A stretch of 64,000 nucleotides of DNA from assembly GCA_017562135.1 (NCBI GenBank), contig QEYB01000098.1:77001-141000 (forward strand). Direction: 5' to 3'. Position numbers and translations under genes: made by a program. Below the pieces are notes generated by a model. It made no database searches. It saw only the letters and a list, made by a program, of their open reading frames with translations, and was not told the origin of the DNA. Shown piece by piece: positions 34,043-46,800 of the stretch (positions are counted from its first letter, which is position 1; each line of letters begins with the position of its first letter). This DNA is from Dipylidium caninum (taxonomy: Eukaryota; Platyhelminthes; Cestoda; Cyclophyllidea; Dipylidiidae).

Positions 34043-36520
34043 CTTAATGTTAAGCTAGCCACATGTAGGGATGGTTAATTAATGTCATTTACGTTAAGAG
34101 AAAAATCGAGATAGTGATAGCTCCATACGTATGGCCCAAGTTTGTTTGATGACAAAAGGTAACTACTTCCAGGGGCGTGGCGAAAACAATTAGGTAAGAT
34201 GTTTTTCTTGTGAGTGACATCGATATAATGACGGGGCGGACATTGTCATAACTTCAACCAGCATTACTCACAAATCGGCAGTAGATTTATGTTGTTAGAC
34301 AACCTAGAAGATAGACTTTATTGCTACCATGATATACAATCGTTACACATGCGATTTTGTCTTGAGAGACCTACGGCATGACCCACCACTAAAAGTTTAT
34401 TTCAATTTTTTAGGATGCTCTAAATCAAGTGTCAATCTTACGGCCTGCCTAAGAAGAACGAGAGGTGTTTCCTAATTTTTATAGTTCTTTTGACGGCGTG
34501 ATTGTGTAACAAAAAATCTAATAAGTCCATAACCACGAACTTTGGTTACACAGGTACTACCCTACCACACTCTAGTGATCTGGGTTGTATGAAAAGTACC
34601 CCTTCTTTCCATACTACTCACGAGTTTAAATTATAGAAAAGTGCTACACGCTGTTCCCACGGAGCAATTAATGAGGGTGGTGTGTGTGTAATCTATTTAT
34701 TGCTCGAAAGAAGTGAGCACGCACACAAAAGCTCGCAATAATATGGACGGTAACCCACGCCCAAGGTGGGTCCTAATAAGCGCACCATAATGATACATGG
34801 GCTTCTGCCAATCTAAGCAAAAATTCTCGCATTCCCCCCCAGTATGATTGACCGAATTCTGTCTAAACCCCCAAGAGCGAAGAAAGCGCAAGTTGACACA
34901 AGAATGATTTCGTGATTATTTCTCCTGATTTTAGGCCTACTTACTTGAAATACAATGAGCGACGTTTGGGAACCGAGCTTCCACCAATAATGAGGGTAAC
35001 ATTTGCTTCTCACCTTAGTGTTCAGCGCATGAGCACAACTGGGACGACTGAAAGGGCGGTTGAAAGCGGGGGCAACTGTGGAGGAAGTAGCCACCACAGC
35101 TTTTCTCACGCGTAGCCAATCAGAAGGCAATTCTGTCAGCCATTGTGGCCAATCATAGGGCAAAATCTCTGAAATGTACGTAGCCAAATTCCCAGGGCAT
35201 GACGATCGATAGGCCGTTCGAGGCTGAGTGCGCAGGCGTGACAACTAATTTTTTTTACTTTCTTAATTCCATGGCCTGGCAGAGAGCTTTTTGGAAATAG
35301 CTCTACCAGAGCGTCAATGTCGTTAGAGCAATTGCGAAAGGGAAGAATTTCAGGCGATTTTTCCACGCTTTTATTTTTTTGTAATTAGATTGTATCGAAG
35401 GTTTTCAAAAGCTTTTTCGCACATCGACGGTTGCTTCAGTTATTTTCTGAATACTTTTGCGTAAATCAGAGATTAGGGTTACTGTTTAATCAAATTCGTT
35501 AAATATGAGGGATTATGACTATTAACCTCGAAAATTAACCTGTAGGAAACTATCCTTCTTTTGTCGGAATTTCGGTGAGACTGATACCTTGGACGTTATC
35601 TTTTGTCATCGTTGAGAGGCGTGGAGCCAGTAAGTGTGAGAAACCAAGCAAACGTAGAATGTAACTTTGATATTCTTCCAGCAGGCCGAATTTTGAGGCA
35701 GTACTAGAACGGGTACCGAAACCTCTTACATGTATCCTATAGGGCTTTTCTTCGAGCTAAGATGAACGAAGTCATCTATCCCGGTGGCTATGCACAAAAT
35801 GCGATGGGATTTCTCTCTTTCGGAATATTCACGTTAAAATTAGTGCGGTGTGACTTCTGAAAAGTGTAGCAATACTACTTTTCTTAGCTCCAATTTCCAT
35901 TGAGGAGATCTCAACAGTGCCCTTAACAACAACTGCAGTTATTCGTATGAGGCAACTTAATCTCAAAGTTTTCGGAGAAAACAGGACGAATCCAAGTGTT
36001 TTGCGAATCTGCACACAGTAAATTAAGTCTCAATTTGGTTAGCTCCGATTGTCCGTTTGAAGTACACAACGGCCAGGGCTTAAGAATTGCATGATAGATG
36101 GAAAAGCATCGCAATACGCTGTCTTGAGAGGAACATGCCTTTTAAAAACTTTATTTCAAACGTAGGAAGTGAGTAATTCTCGGCGTCGAGATGGAAGAGC
36201 CAATTGGTTCAAAGCGATAAATTGACCCAGGCGAATAGTTTCATCATTGCCGTACATAAAATATTTATGTGTCCTAAATTGGTGCGGATCTTAAAGCTAA
36301 ATGGTGCAGTAGCGGATGATATATCCCCCCATGAACCTCAAAGAATAAAACTCATTACAAACACAATGTAAGTTATTCGTCGTCACAAATTTATTATCGA
36401 TAAGTAATTTAATTTGCTTTGTTAGAAAATCATATCTCTTCTGATGGTCAATACTAAACGTTTGCATCAAATGCGTTTATATCTACTCCAAGGCCATATC
36501 GATAATTTAGGTGTGTGTTG
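34043..36520. other. Spacer between two divergently transcribed genes
   Basis: About 2.5 kb between the start codons of the minus-strand KIAA0513-like gene and the plus-strand mitochondrial carrier gene, so it may hold both promoters. It contains the doubtful open segment at 35014-35366. No other family is recognised. Confidence 0.55.
35014..35366 (-). other. Possible orphan coding exon with one frame break
   Basis: From an ATG at 35366 the minus strand reads MEKSPEILPFRNCSNDIDAL and continues to about 35200. The adjacent frame then reads NLATYISEILPYDWPQWLTE and continues open to a good donor (AAG before GTGAGA, AC at 35012-35013). One extra G in the GGG run near 35200 would join the two into a single reading of about 118 residues. 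The sequence looks protein-like (Trp/Pro-rich, helical spacing), but I cannot name a family. It could be an upstream exon of the KIAA0513-like gene, an exon of another gene, a transposon relic, or chance. Confidence 0.25.
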
Positions 36521-38811
36521 ATGGGGACCCAGAAAACCGATGTGGTAGCTGGTTCACTATCTGGTTTTTCAGTTCGTGTTCTTACCCAACCCTTAGATGT
36601 CTTAAAAATCAGGTTTCAGGTAGGTTTTAGATCTTGGAGGTGTGTTGAAATTTAACTTGACCGTTTTTTATAGCTTCAGGTCGAAAATATTTCTCACCAG
36701 GAAGGCGGGTACTACAAGGGTTTTTTCCATGCTCTTAGACGAATCATCACAGATGAAGGTTTTTGTGCTCTTTGGAAGGGACATGTGCCCGGGCAGTTTC
36801 TCTCAGTAATTTTCACGAGCTCTGAGGTAAGGCCACTGCCTAAAATCATTATGGTATGCCTCCGCTAGTATAATCTTTTCCCCTATACCATATTTCCTCA
36901 TTTATATTCTGTTTCGTCTCGGACCCAAGTGTTCTTTGATTGGACGGAATTAGTATTAAAACATCAAGTCTTGTTGTCTCTAACTTGTGAGCTTAGACAT
37001 CTACACAATCATAGAAACTGCGAAGCTAAAGTGCCTATGTAACTATAATAAGGCTATAAATCACACTTCGATAGCAAAATATCTTTCTCTTTGGATACCT
37101 TGTATGTAATTTTTACAAGTCTTCTGCAGTCACGAATTATCTCCATTAATATTAAATGAGCATAAATTTTGATCGTAATATTTGATGATCGTAATAGAAG
37201 CTATGCACTTGTCTAATTTGTCTTGCGTAATCTGGAAATGTAATGCACTAGTTTGCATCTGTGCAGTATTTCTTATTACAACTAACCTAACACAAGTTGG
37301 AGTTATATGTATTCGTTAATCATTGTAACCCAAGGTTTTTAAAAGCGTCAAACACGCTTTCTCGCATCTAATTCGACTCTGAACTGTAATTCTACTGCCT
37401 GAATGACCGTACGGACTCACAATATATGTTTTTAGCGAATCATTTAATTATCTAAATTAGCGGTTACTTTGATTAATTCCGCTATTTTTATCATCCACTA
37501 TCCGGGAAAGTATAGAAAGACATCACTTTGGGGGCGAGGTTATGGCGAGTATACGGTAACAGATAGTAGAAGGACCAAAGGTCTCGTGAAGTCGTGCGTG
37601 AATTTGAACTGTATCTTGCTGCGCCCCAAACGTGCCAAGTTTGCACGTGATTTCGCGTTCCTTTTATAAATTTTTTATTTCCTTAAAGTTTCGTTAACAC
37701 TATAACTTGTGTCGTCTAGCTAACCACTTTGGAGGCCCAAAAAGTCTTTTACGTGAAAATCCTTTTCCTTAATTGAACCCCCTCATCATCCTAAATCATG
37801 TGATGTCTATTTTGCAATGTGCACTTTCCCTAGGAAAAAACTTGTCCCATGTTTGTTTTTACCAGGTTTATTTCCTTATTTTTGTATGAGGTATAGCCAT
37901 GAGATGCCGCTTAACTTATCAGTGCGCATGTATTGACGTTTGGATTTATGAAACTCTGTATTGTCAGAATAAGACAGTTAACTTTTTTGTGGTTGAAGGT
38001 TTTATAGTTCCTAGGATAGACTGTCAAAACAAACTGCTATGGCAGTGTGCTTCCTTCCCTAAAATGTTGCTCTATTTCTACTTTTGTAGTTTTTTTTCTT
38101 CCATTTGTTTTCTGACTGGTCAGTCAACTATTTTTTACGTGAACGCACGGCGTTAAACGACGCAGCCGTGGGCGGATTGGCCGGTTCCGTGACAACACTG
38201 CTTTGTCAACCGGTCGATGTTCTTCGTACCCGTCTGGTGGGTCAAGGTAACGTTAGAATTTACCAGGGATTTTGTGATGGCGTCAAGCAAATTTATGTGA
38301 ATGAAGGCTTGAAGACTTTCTGGCGGGGTCTCGTTCCTTCTCTTTTCCTCATCGTACCGCAAACTGCAATCGCTTTTGCAGTCTACGAGGACCTGAAACG
38401 GTTTTTTATCAATATAACGAGTCTGTTTCTTATCGGTTGGGCTAGATGTATCAACTTGTGCAATCTAACCTTTATTTGTCACTTTGCCTTTCAGCCTCAT
38501 CCTATCTTCTAACACCCTTCTCCGGAGCTCTTGCAGGCTGTTTGGCAAAATCAGCGGTGTACCCGTTAGATGTCGTGAAGAAGCGTTTCCAAGTGGTGGG
38601 CTTCGAGAAGGCGAGGAGGTACTTTGGACGTCTACCAGCAAGTGGTACCAGAAATTTTGGACTTGTCACTGTCGGCTGTTTGTGGCATATTTATTACGAG
38701 GAGGGGTTCAGAGGTCTTTTCAAAGGATGGACGCCGGCAATTTTAAAGACTGCTGTTTCCACTGGGTTAACTTTCACTTTCTTTGAGTTGTACAAATTTC
38801 TTCTTAGTTAG
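36521..38811 (+). CDS. SLC25A19: Mitochondrial carrier, thiamine pyrophosphate carrier type (SLC25A19-like), five exons
   Basis: Exons 36521-36619, 36674-36826, exon 3 ending at 36986, 38124-38420 and 38495-38811 (stop TAG). SLC25 inner-membrane transporter with three repeats, each bearing the signature Pro-x-Asp-x-x-Lys/Arg-x-Arg: PLDVLKIRFQ, PVDVLRTRLVGQ, PLDVVKKRFQVVGFEKAR. The third repeat and the ending ILKTAVSTGLTFTFFELYKF closely match human SLC25A19 ([38 protein letters not shown]), which imports thiamine pyrophosphate. Exon 3 is unresolved. Starting at 36930 it needs one extra T in TTT at 36935-36937 and then reads CSFDWTELVLKHQ like the family (307 residues in all). Starting at 36869 it is in frame but adds 20 residues inside a membrane helix (327 residues). 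Human is about 320. The intron before exon 5 is 74 bases. Confidence 0.85.
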
Positions 38812-40824
38812 ATGCTTGCACTTAATTTTTTTACTTATTTTTACTAGAAATAGAAGCTTTCTGTCACGTATATAAGTTACTTTTCTTGGTAAATTCCTCA
38901 CTTTTATCAACTGTAATCATGATGAACCACGTAATGCCTAGTTGTTATCCCGTTTGTAGAGAAGTCGTAATTTGAGTCATGTAGCATCCGTAGATAAACC
39001 ATAGCTGTTTGTGTGTGGTTCCAGTCATGTCGGATTTGACTATCCTTTGTCTTGAGAGTCATTGGGAGTGTCTACGCAGTATGTACTCAAGTACAGTGTA
39101 CCTGTGTGTTACGTAATCTTCAAATTCGTACATTCCACCACTACGTCACTTCGGTCTGGAAGGGAGTTCACAAATATCTGGTCTTTCGGGTATCCCCTCG
39201 GTTCATGCACGACTGCGGGAGCTTGAAAGGTATCCCAGCACTCTCCGACAACCAACAACGCATGGCGTAGGGGTCATGTAGTCGACCTGACGCTGAAACG
39301 CACCTGCCGTGAACGTATGGTTTTTCGGATGGCGGACGCGCTAAAAATAATTATGTGAGGGGAGGTGTCGACTTGTTTTGTTTTCCAGTCTCGATTTATT
39401 ACTTAATTCAACTAGTAAGGGTGGATCTTATTAGCTTGAAGTAGGTAGATCGAAACGGTGGAAGATAAGAATACGATGTGTAAAAACCTCAATATAGTAA
39501 GAGGAAGTTAGTATTTGGTAACAGGCAATACCTTTACTGAATAAACACGGTATCTGAAATTATTCGTTCGTACGGACTTTTCCTTCCCCTTAGTCCTATA
39601 ACCCCAGGCCGTCGGTCTGCTACTCAATCGGCATATTTGATAATTCAGATAATTTAGAAAAAAAGTTAGATAATTTAAACATGAGACCTTGCCATCACAA
39701 AATGCCCTACGCAAGAATTTGAGGTTATTAAGGTACACCGCACAAATGTGAAGAACGCTTTAATGTTTACTTATGAAAATCACTTGTCACAATGTATTTT
39801 TACTTGAGCTAAGTGAGGGAAGATTTATAAATCTGCTCCACCTATGAGAGGTGAGCATTAAAAATCATGCGGCTTGGAGCATTATTGATAAGATATCAAT
39901 CATAAATATGGAGACTTAAAAGAGATGCAATGATTAGGTAACTTTTAATTTCGCCTCATCTTGCTACATGTAAAAGTGAAATTTGTGGAGTAAAATAGAT
40001 CATAGAAGTTGGGGGATCACGCGGTTAGGATGTGAAATGTTTCGTTAGCTATTTTGATTTGGCTTATTGATACTCCAGTCCCAATCCTGGACATATGTGC
40101 AATTTGCGTCAGGCCCCAGAGATATTACCAATGTTCCTTCATGAATCGCTTCGCCAATAATTCGATCAGCTGTGGCTAAACAATGACCGAGGACCACGGA
40201 ATCTGGCGAAATTTTTTGTTATGCTACGGGGGTATTTTCATATTCGTCTAATGGCTTTGAAATTTTTGCTTGGACCAGCAGTAGTGACAGACCAATTAAA
40301 TGTTTAAAGTGGGTAGACTTTGTCGCGTACTGTACTCAAATTAAGCCATATTTTGGGCGTTTACTGATCATAATTGAACTTAACAACATTTTGGGTATGC
40401 AGAAGGAAGCTAATAATTACTTAAGAGAAATTGAACCTGTGACGTTACAGCGTTTTAAGAAAAATAAAACGTTTTTATATAGGAGCTGATGCTCACGCGT
40501 TGAGTTAACAACTTTGGAATCAATGTCTTGGTAAATCGGTTTCTGAGTGGTCTTCTTACCATGTTTTATTGGCTTCCATTTGTTTAGTTCTTTAGCCCGT
40601 AAGCGAAAAGCGGCAATTATTCAAATTGACTTGACGGTCGCCCTCTCGGCCGTAACTAGTGAATTTGGTACTATTACTTACGGTCCTTAGATTTCTTAAA
40701 AACCTAACGTCCGCATAATCCATTAGAACTTTTTTGGTGTTTGTCGGTACCCAAATCCTGTCACGCTATTTATTGTCTAGGGCCACAACTAGACGATGAC
40801 CGATTCCACATCAAATACTGATTC
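38812..40824. other. Spacer between the carrier gene and MAD1
   Basis: Two kilobases between two plus-strand genes. A GC-richer patch at about 39000-39350 stands out from its AT-rich surroundings and may be an old transposon fragment, but no ORF or repeat partner is evident in the window. No clear AATAAA was found directly after the carrier stop. Confidence 0.5.
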
Positions 40825-43800
40825 ATGAGTTTGATCTCACGAATTTCGCCTTCCGACACCAGTTCAGTTTTGGCTACGTACTGCAGTCAACAACGCTTAA
40901 TGGAGATAAAAGATACGGCTAACCGAGAGGTTATTTCGGCTCAAAAGCGTTCAGTCGAAGCAGCTCTGGTGGAGGCGCAAATCAATGCCGATAGGGTGTT
41001 GAAATGTGCACGTCTGGAAAAACATTCCCTTGTGTCGGAGAAGGTCGACCTGGAAATCCGTTTGAAGATTCTTGAGCGGCGCTTAAATGAAGCAAATGAA
41101 CTGAACGAATCACTAATTAAAAATCTGCAGGAAACGAAACTGAATTCGCAGTCTAGGTTCGCTACTATTATCGAAACTTACAAACTTGAAGAAGGGAAAG
41201 CTGAGGCAAGATACCCTATGTATTAACTTTTTATGGGTTATTTCATGCCTCCCCTCTAGAAGCTTCTATTTAATTTGGTATTCGTTGTGCTTCTTCATTT
41301 TTTTCGCATATTTCAGAAAATTGATGAACTAAACGCCCAGCTGGTTGAATTAAAGTCGCAGTTTGAATCAAAAACCACGGAAATTAGAGATCTTAACGTT
41401 GAGATACAAACCCTTCGCGGGCAACTGAATATTTCAGAAATGTAATTCATTTGGTGATTGTGTTTTATTGTTATCAACTGCTCTTTTGTCTTATCACTTT
41501 TATGTATCATAACGTCAAATTGCATTAACCTAGTAATCGGCACCACTGTTTTCTTTCTCATTCGAGGAAATGTTCCAACTTACAGCAATCGCGAATGGAC
41601 ACTGAAGCGAACCTACTCGAACTTGCATCTTTGAAGGATAAGATAAACGTAGATTAAAACTCGTGAATCTTTTTGCATTTCCTTAGATTCTAGTTTCTCG
41701 TTCTTATCATATACTGGCCCATTTCCTTATTTAGCGTGAATGATACTGTCAACATATGTGTAAAGCATTTTTTGAAACTCCCTTTGCTATTCTTACTGCA
41801 AAACTTTCGTTATAATAGGTTTTAATAACGCCGTTTGACGACAGTCATTTGAGTTATTTTAACATATTTGCCTTCTTTAGGGTTCGTTTTATACATATAT
41901 AGATTTCAACTTATGCTTGCCGGTATCTAATTAACATAAACTTCTAAAAATTCGTTGTTCGTTTGTCAATGATAAGATTGTACACATCTTTACTTAGTTG
42001 TGAGCAAGTTTTACTCTCAGTTGGTGCTTTTTTCCTCCCTTATTGTAGAGATACATAGAATCTTTCATAATTTTCTTGCATTTAAATAATTTTTCCAATT
42101 AATCTTATTTTTCTCCCAATGTGGTGTTATGCCTGCCTTTAACTCTACGCTGAAAAAAGCTTGGTTTCTTATATACTTTCTTAGGACTTGATCTCGGAAA
42201 ATTCTAATTTAAAAGATCAACTAGAACGCGTTGCACACGCTCCAGGCAACGCTTCTAGTTTGCTAAGTCGCCCAGACGGCTCGGGTCTTTGTCTCCGCTC
42301 TTCCTCTATTCTCCAAACCACTCGTTTGGAACAACGCGTGATTCGTCTTGAAACCGAGAATGCGGAACTTCGTCGTTCTGAGGCCCAATTTGCTATTGCT
42401 CGGGCGCAATTGGACGATTTGAAATCACGCCTTGAGCGAGCTACTGAGTGGCGAGAACGCGCTCTAGAGGCTGAAGAGAAACTGGCGAATCAAAATACGG
42501 TATCGTCACCGGAAGGTTTTGAAGGGAGGCGGAACGCTTTAGCACAATGTCAACGGGAAAACGCTCTTCTACTTTCGGAACTCGGTCAAATTAGAAGCGA
42601 GTGTGTTGACTACCAGTTATCATCTTTAGATTGTTATCAACCACGGCAGAGTTGAAAAATGTCGATTCGAGATATTCTACTCTTATTGAGGAGGAAAGAA
42701 AAATGAAAACGAAGTTAGACTGCTTGGAAGCTCGTTGTCGACTCCTCACTCGTCGCGTAAAGGTTCTTCAACAGGTTAGATAGGAGGCAATTTTTCGCCG
42801 TTTCTATCGACGCATTATAAGTAGAATGTTGTTTCATCAGGAGCGGGATTTATACAAGCATTTCGTCAACAGTTATGAGGATGCGGACGCAACGCTATCC
42901 TCACCAGGTGCAGAATTGGTTCATCAATTTAAACACATAGTGGAAGGCGTTGCGGAATCCCTGGATACCTTTCACCGAGAGGCTGAAGCCGATAACGCTG
43001 AGATTGAGCGCCTGATTGGCGAAGTTGCGTTTGTAGTCGGGAGTACACGTGCAGATTCTGACGTAAGTTATTGTGATTTTGGTTCAATTCGATAATTCTA
43101 ACTTTGTCCTAATCCTTTTTCATTTTTTTGAAACAAAGGCTGGGGTGTCGGCGGATTTAGCCATCTCTTCAAGCGATCGTCGAACCATTCAACAATTACG
43201 GTAAGCTTTCACTAGCGACCACTTTTTAGATTCTTACGGCTTTTCGATCCTAGTTCTTATTTGCTCTATATCAAGCGAAGCAGTCAGTGAGTTAGAAGAT
43301 TGTTTGGAGAGGACAAAACAGGCAAAACAGGCAGCTGAAGATGAAGTCGAGTGTTTGCGTGCCTGTGTAAGTTGCACCTACTTATGCAAGTATAAAGATC
43401 TGCTATTGAAGTCAGATGAGTAACTTTTACTGTTAGGGTGCGTATAACCCTGACGAAACGAAGGTGCTCCATTTCCTCGCCAATCCAGCGGATGAAGCGA
43501 AACGCAACCGAGAAGAAGAATTGATCAATTTGAGGAAGGAGAATGCTCAGTTGCAACAGCGTGTTAATGCAAGTCTTATTGCCACTAAATCCATATTTTT
43601 TACGTGTATTGCTAAACAGCTGAAATTGAGGTGCATGGTTAAAGTTGACACTTGCGTATATGACCTCTACGGCATCGTCAATGTTTTAGATTCTTCAAGA
43701 TCGTCTTACACGCTTCTATGAATCACGCAGTAGTGAAGGATATGAGCCCGACGCGACATCAGGAAATGTAACAATGGCCGTTAAAGAAACCCTTAAAAAC

Positions 43801-46800
43801 CACCCAGATCCCATTTCGGAGATTCAAAGTAGGTTACATCTTCTGTCCGTTCTTTGAAGTCAGCTTTCATGGCACGAATTTCTCTGTTTCAATGGTGCCT
43901 TATGTGTAAGGTCTTGTATTGACTGACCACTTCATTACCCACGGCTATTTTCCATCGCCATACCTGCTTTTCATTGTTCTGTTAAGTTGATCAGTAGATA
44001 CCTATTCTCCAGTTTCCACAATGTCTCATTTTGAGAAGTGAGTAATGTGGATAGTGCTATTACAATATATTATTTCTCTATTTCCCTATTTACTAAAAAA
44101 GTACGTCCAATAATTGACATTTGGCTTGGTGAATGGGCTGATCACCTATTCGTTAGTCAGTTGGTGTACTTGTAGTTGTAGTTAGTAGCAAATTTTTTAC
44201 TTGCCGACATATTCACTGGATGTGCCCATCTGGTGGTTTTATTTGGAACAGAACTGAAGTCGCAGCTACAGGCAGAACGGTGGCGTGGCGATCGGCTGAT
44301 GGAGACGTTCGCTTCAGCAAGTAGTGAGTTTCGAGAAGCTTGCGCCCTACTTTTCGGTTACAATCTCCATATCCGTCAGTCCGGTATCTACAAAGTTCAA
44401 ATGCGCCCTTCCACATTCTCTATCTCTTCTTCCTCCTCCTCTGCTGACGCCACCAATTCATATCCATTCATTAAATTTAAGGTAATTTTGTTTTACTTGA
44501 TTAGAATGCTCCAGATGTCGTACTGACTTCCGAATTGTGAGTCTAATTGGAGTCTGCGTTTGTGTTATTAGAGTACGCTTGGGGCACGGGTCTGAACGGT
44601 GCCTTATCACTGGGTTGGATATAGGGTAAACAGAGAATCTAATCCTATAGACTCCTATGAAAAAATCACTTTTAAGTGACGATATTCACAACGCAAATAG
44701 GATATAGGAGTGGAATTGGAATCCATTATACTTATATCAATGTATAACTTTATCGTATCTATAAAACATTTGGGAGCAGAAATTTCAAACACTTAAGATG
44801 TTTTAACGAATATTTACTAGTGAATATTCTCGCCGTTTTTTTTTTCAATAATACAACATATCAGTTTTTACGGCAAAACATTCAATTCGGTGTCGGATAA
44901 ATTGGTATGTTCAACAGGGAGTCACGATTGCAAATATTAGAGAAACCGAAGAGTAAATCACTTTTTATTAAGAAAACCTCACCTTTTAATCTACAAAATA
45001 ATTTCCACCATCTGTCTAACACCTTTTGCCAGTGTGTAGGCAGTTGTTCGACTTATTTTTTAAAGTCCTTTGATTCGTCGTTTAAAAGCTTTTTCGAGTT
45101 CGTTTCCACTTCTTCAACGTTATTAAAGTTTTCACCTCTTATTATATGTTTCAACGATCTGAAGAGGTGGTAATCCGACGCCGTTAGATCTAGAGAGTAA
45201 AGTAGGTGAGATAAGAGCGCAAATCCAAACTCTCTGACTCTTTCCTGTTATTTTTGAGGCGTAGCCTCGCGTTATCATAGTGAGAAATTTTTTTATAGTT
45301 GACCAAAACGCATCCTTTTGTCACGAACTCTTTTCTTTCTCTCTACAAACTGTGGCCACGTTCAAGCAACTTATGCTGTATGATTCCTGAAAAACCTTAT
45401 CACACTCAATGTTCTTTTGTTATTGTTGGTATAAGTATCGGAATAAGTGTTTCTCTGAGAAAAAGCCGTTTTTTTCGTACGGGATTATTTTTAGCACCCG
45501 CTGCTCATCAGTTACATTTCGCTTTCAAAATTGAACACTTTCATACCGCGATAAAAGAAAGGCGCAGATTGTACGCAATTGTTCGAGTGCCGTCTCTGTA
45601 AATCCATGAGGAATCCGAACTCCTTGTTTAAACAATTCTCCTATGGGATGAAGATGATCATGAACTGTAGACCATGGGCAGCCCATCTTTGGTAATAATT
45701 TCCTAATATTTTGACGAAGATCTGAATTTATCATCGCTCTCTAAATTTCATTTACTTCTTAGGGTCATCTCTTTCGTTTAACATCTTCGAGATTCCTATT
45801 TATATTTTAAACCTTCTACGAAACCCGTTTAGTGTCAAAACATCGTCGAAGGTGTGGTTAACGTTTTTCACTGCTTTGTTTTCTTCCAATCCTTGATCGA
45901 AGAGAAGTAACTTACATTAACACAAATGTAATCTTTCCTAAGTACCAGAACAAAAATTTTTAAATCCAAAAATAAAATATACAATCAAGTTCGACTCTAA
46001 CACCAAAACGAACGTGTTTACTGGGTCGTAACTCCACACTAACTGAATGTGAATAAGCACGCTTAAAAAATTTAGACATTTTCTCGGTGTACTTACTATA
46101 AGTCACTTACACTCTAGAGCGTTTACTTTTTTAAGCATAACATTTTTTGTCGCCTTATTTGTGTGCTTCTAGCATGGCTGGAATGTAAGTCATAATAGAC
46201 CGCGCAAAACCTGAGGCAGAGGGTTTGGCTTTGGCCTCTAATTGGTTGTGTGGTTAAGCTCTAATATAATAACATTATTCTATAACTCTTTTCTCGTAAT
46301 GTTTCTCTTATTTAGATTGTATTTTACGGTCACTCATCTGTTTTATTTGTCTCCAGCTTTAGCCTGAATCAAATAATTAAGCGGACGTAAAGTTAACTTC
46401 CTGGAAAAACCCCGATTTGATTTGGAATAAGTATACAGGAATCCATCTGACCTTAGGTCACCCAGTTGTTCAATGTGGATAACTTGCCTTTGGAATAACT
46501 TATTGAAACCGATGAGATCTCCTTAATCTTTTCTTTTTGATCTCGCAATCGGCCTTTTTCGGTACAATTATTTGTTGGTCTCTTTTGAAATACCGTTTCA
46601 CAACTCAACCTCTCATTCGTCTCGAAGGACCTTAGAGGCATGACATTTCCGCTCCACCCCTATGGCAGTTAGGTGGTACATATGAGAAGGACATGAGTTT
46701 GTCATTTGGCACATATTCATGTCTACCTCTCACTTGATGGAAAAACATTTCAGTAGTTTGAAGTCAGTTTATGTACACGGATAATGGTCATATGGGAAAG

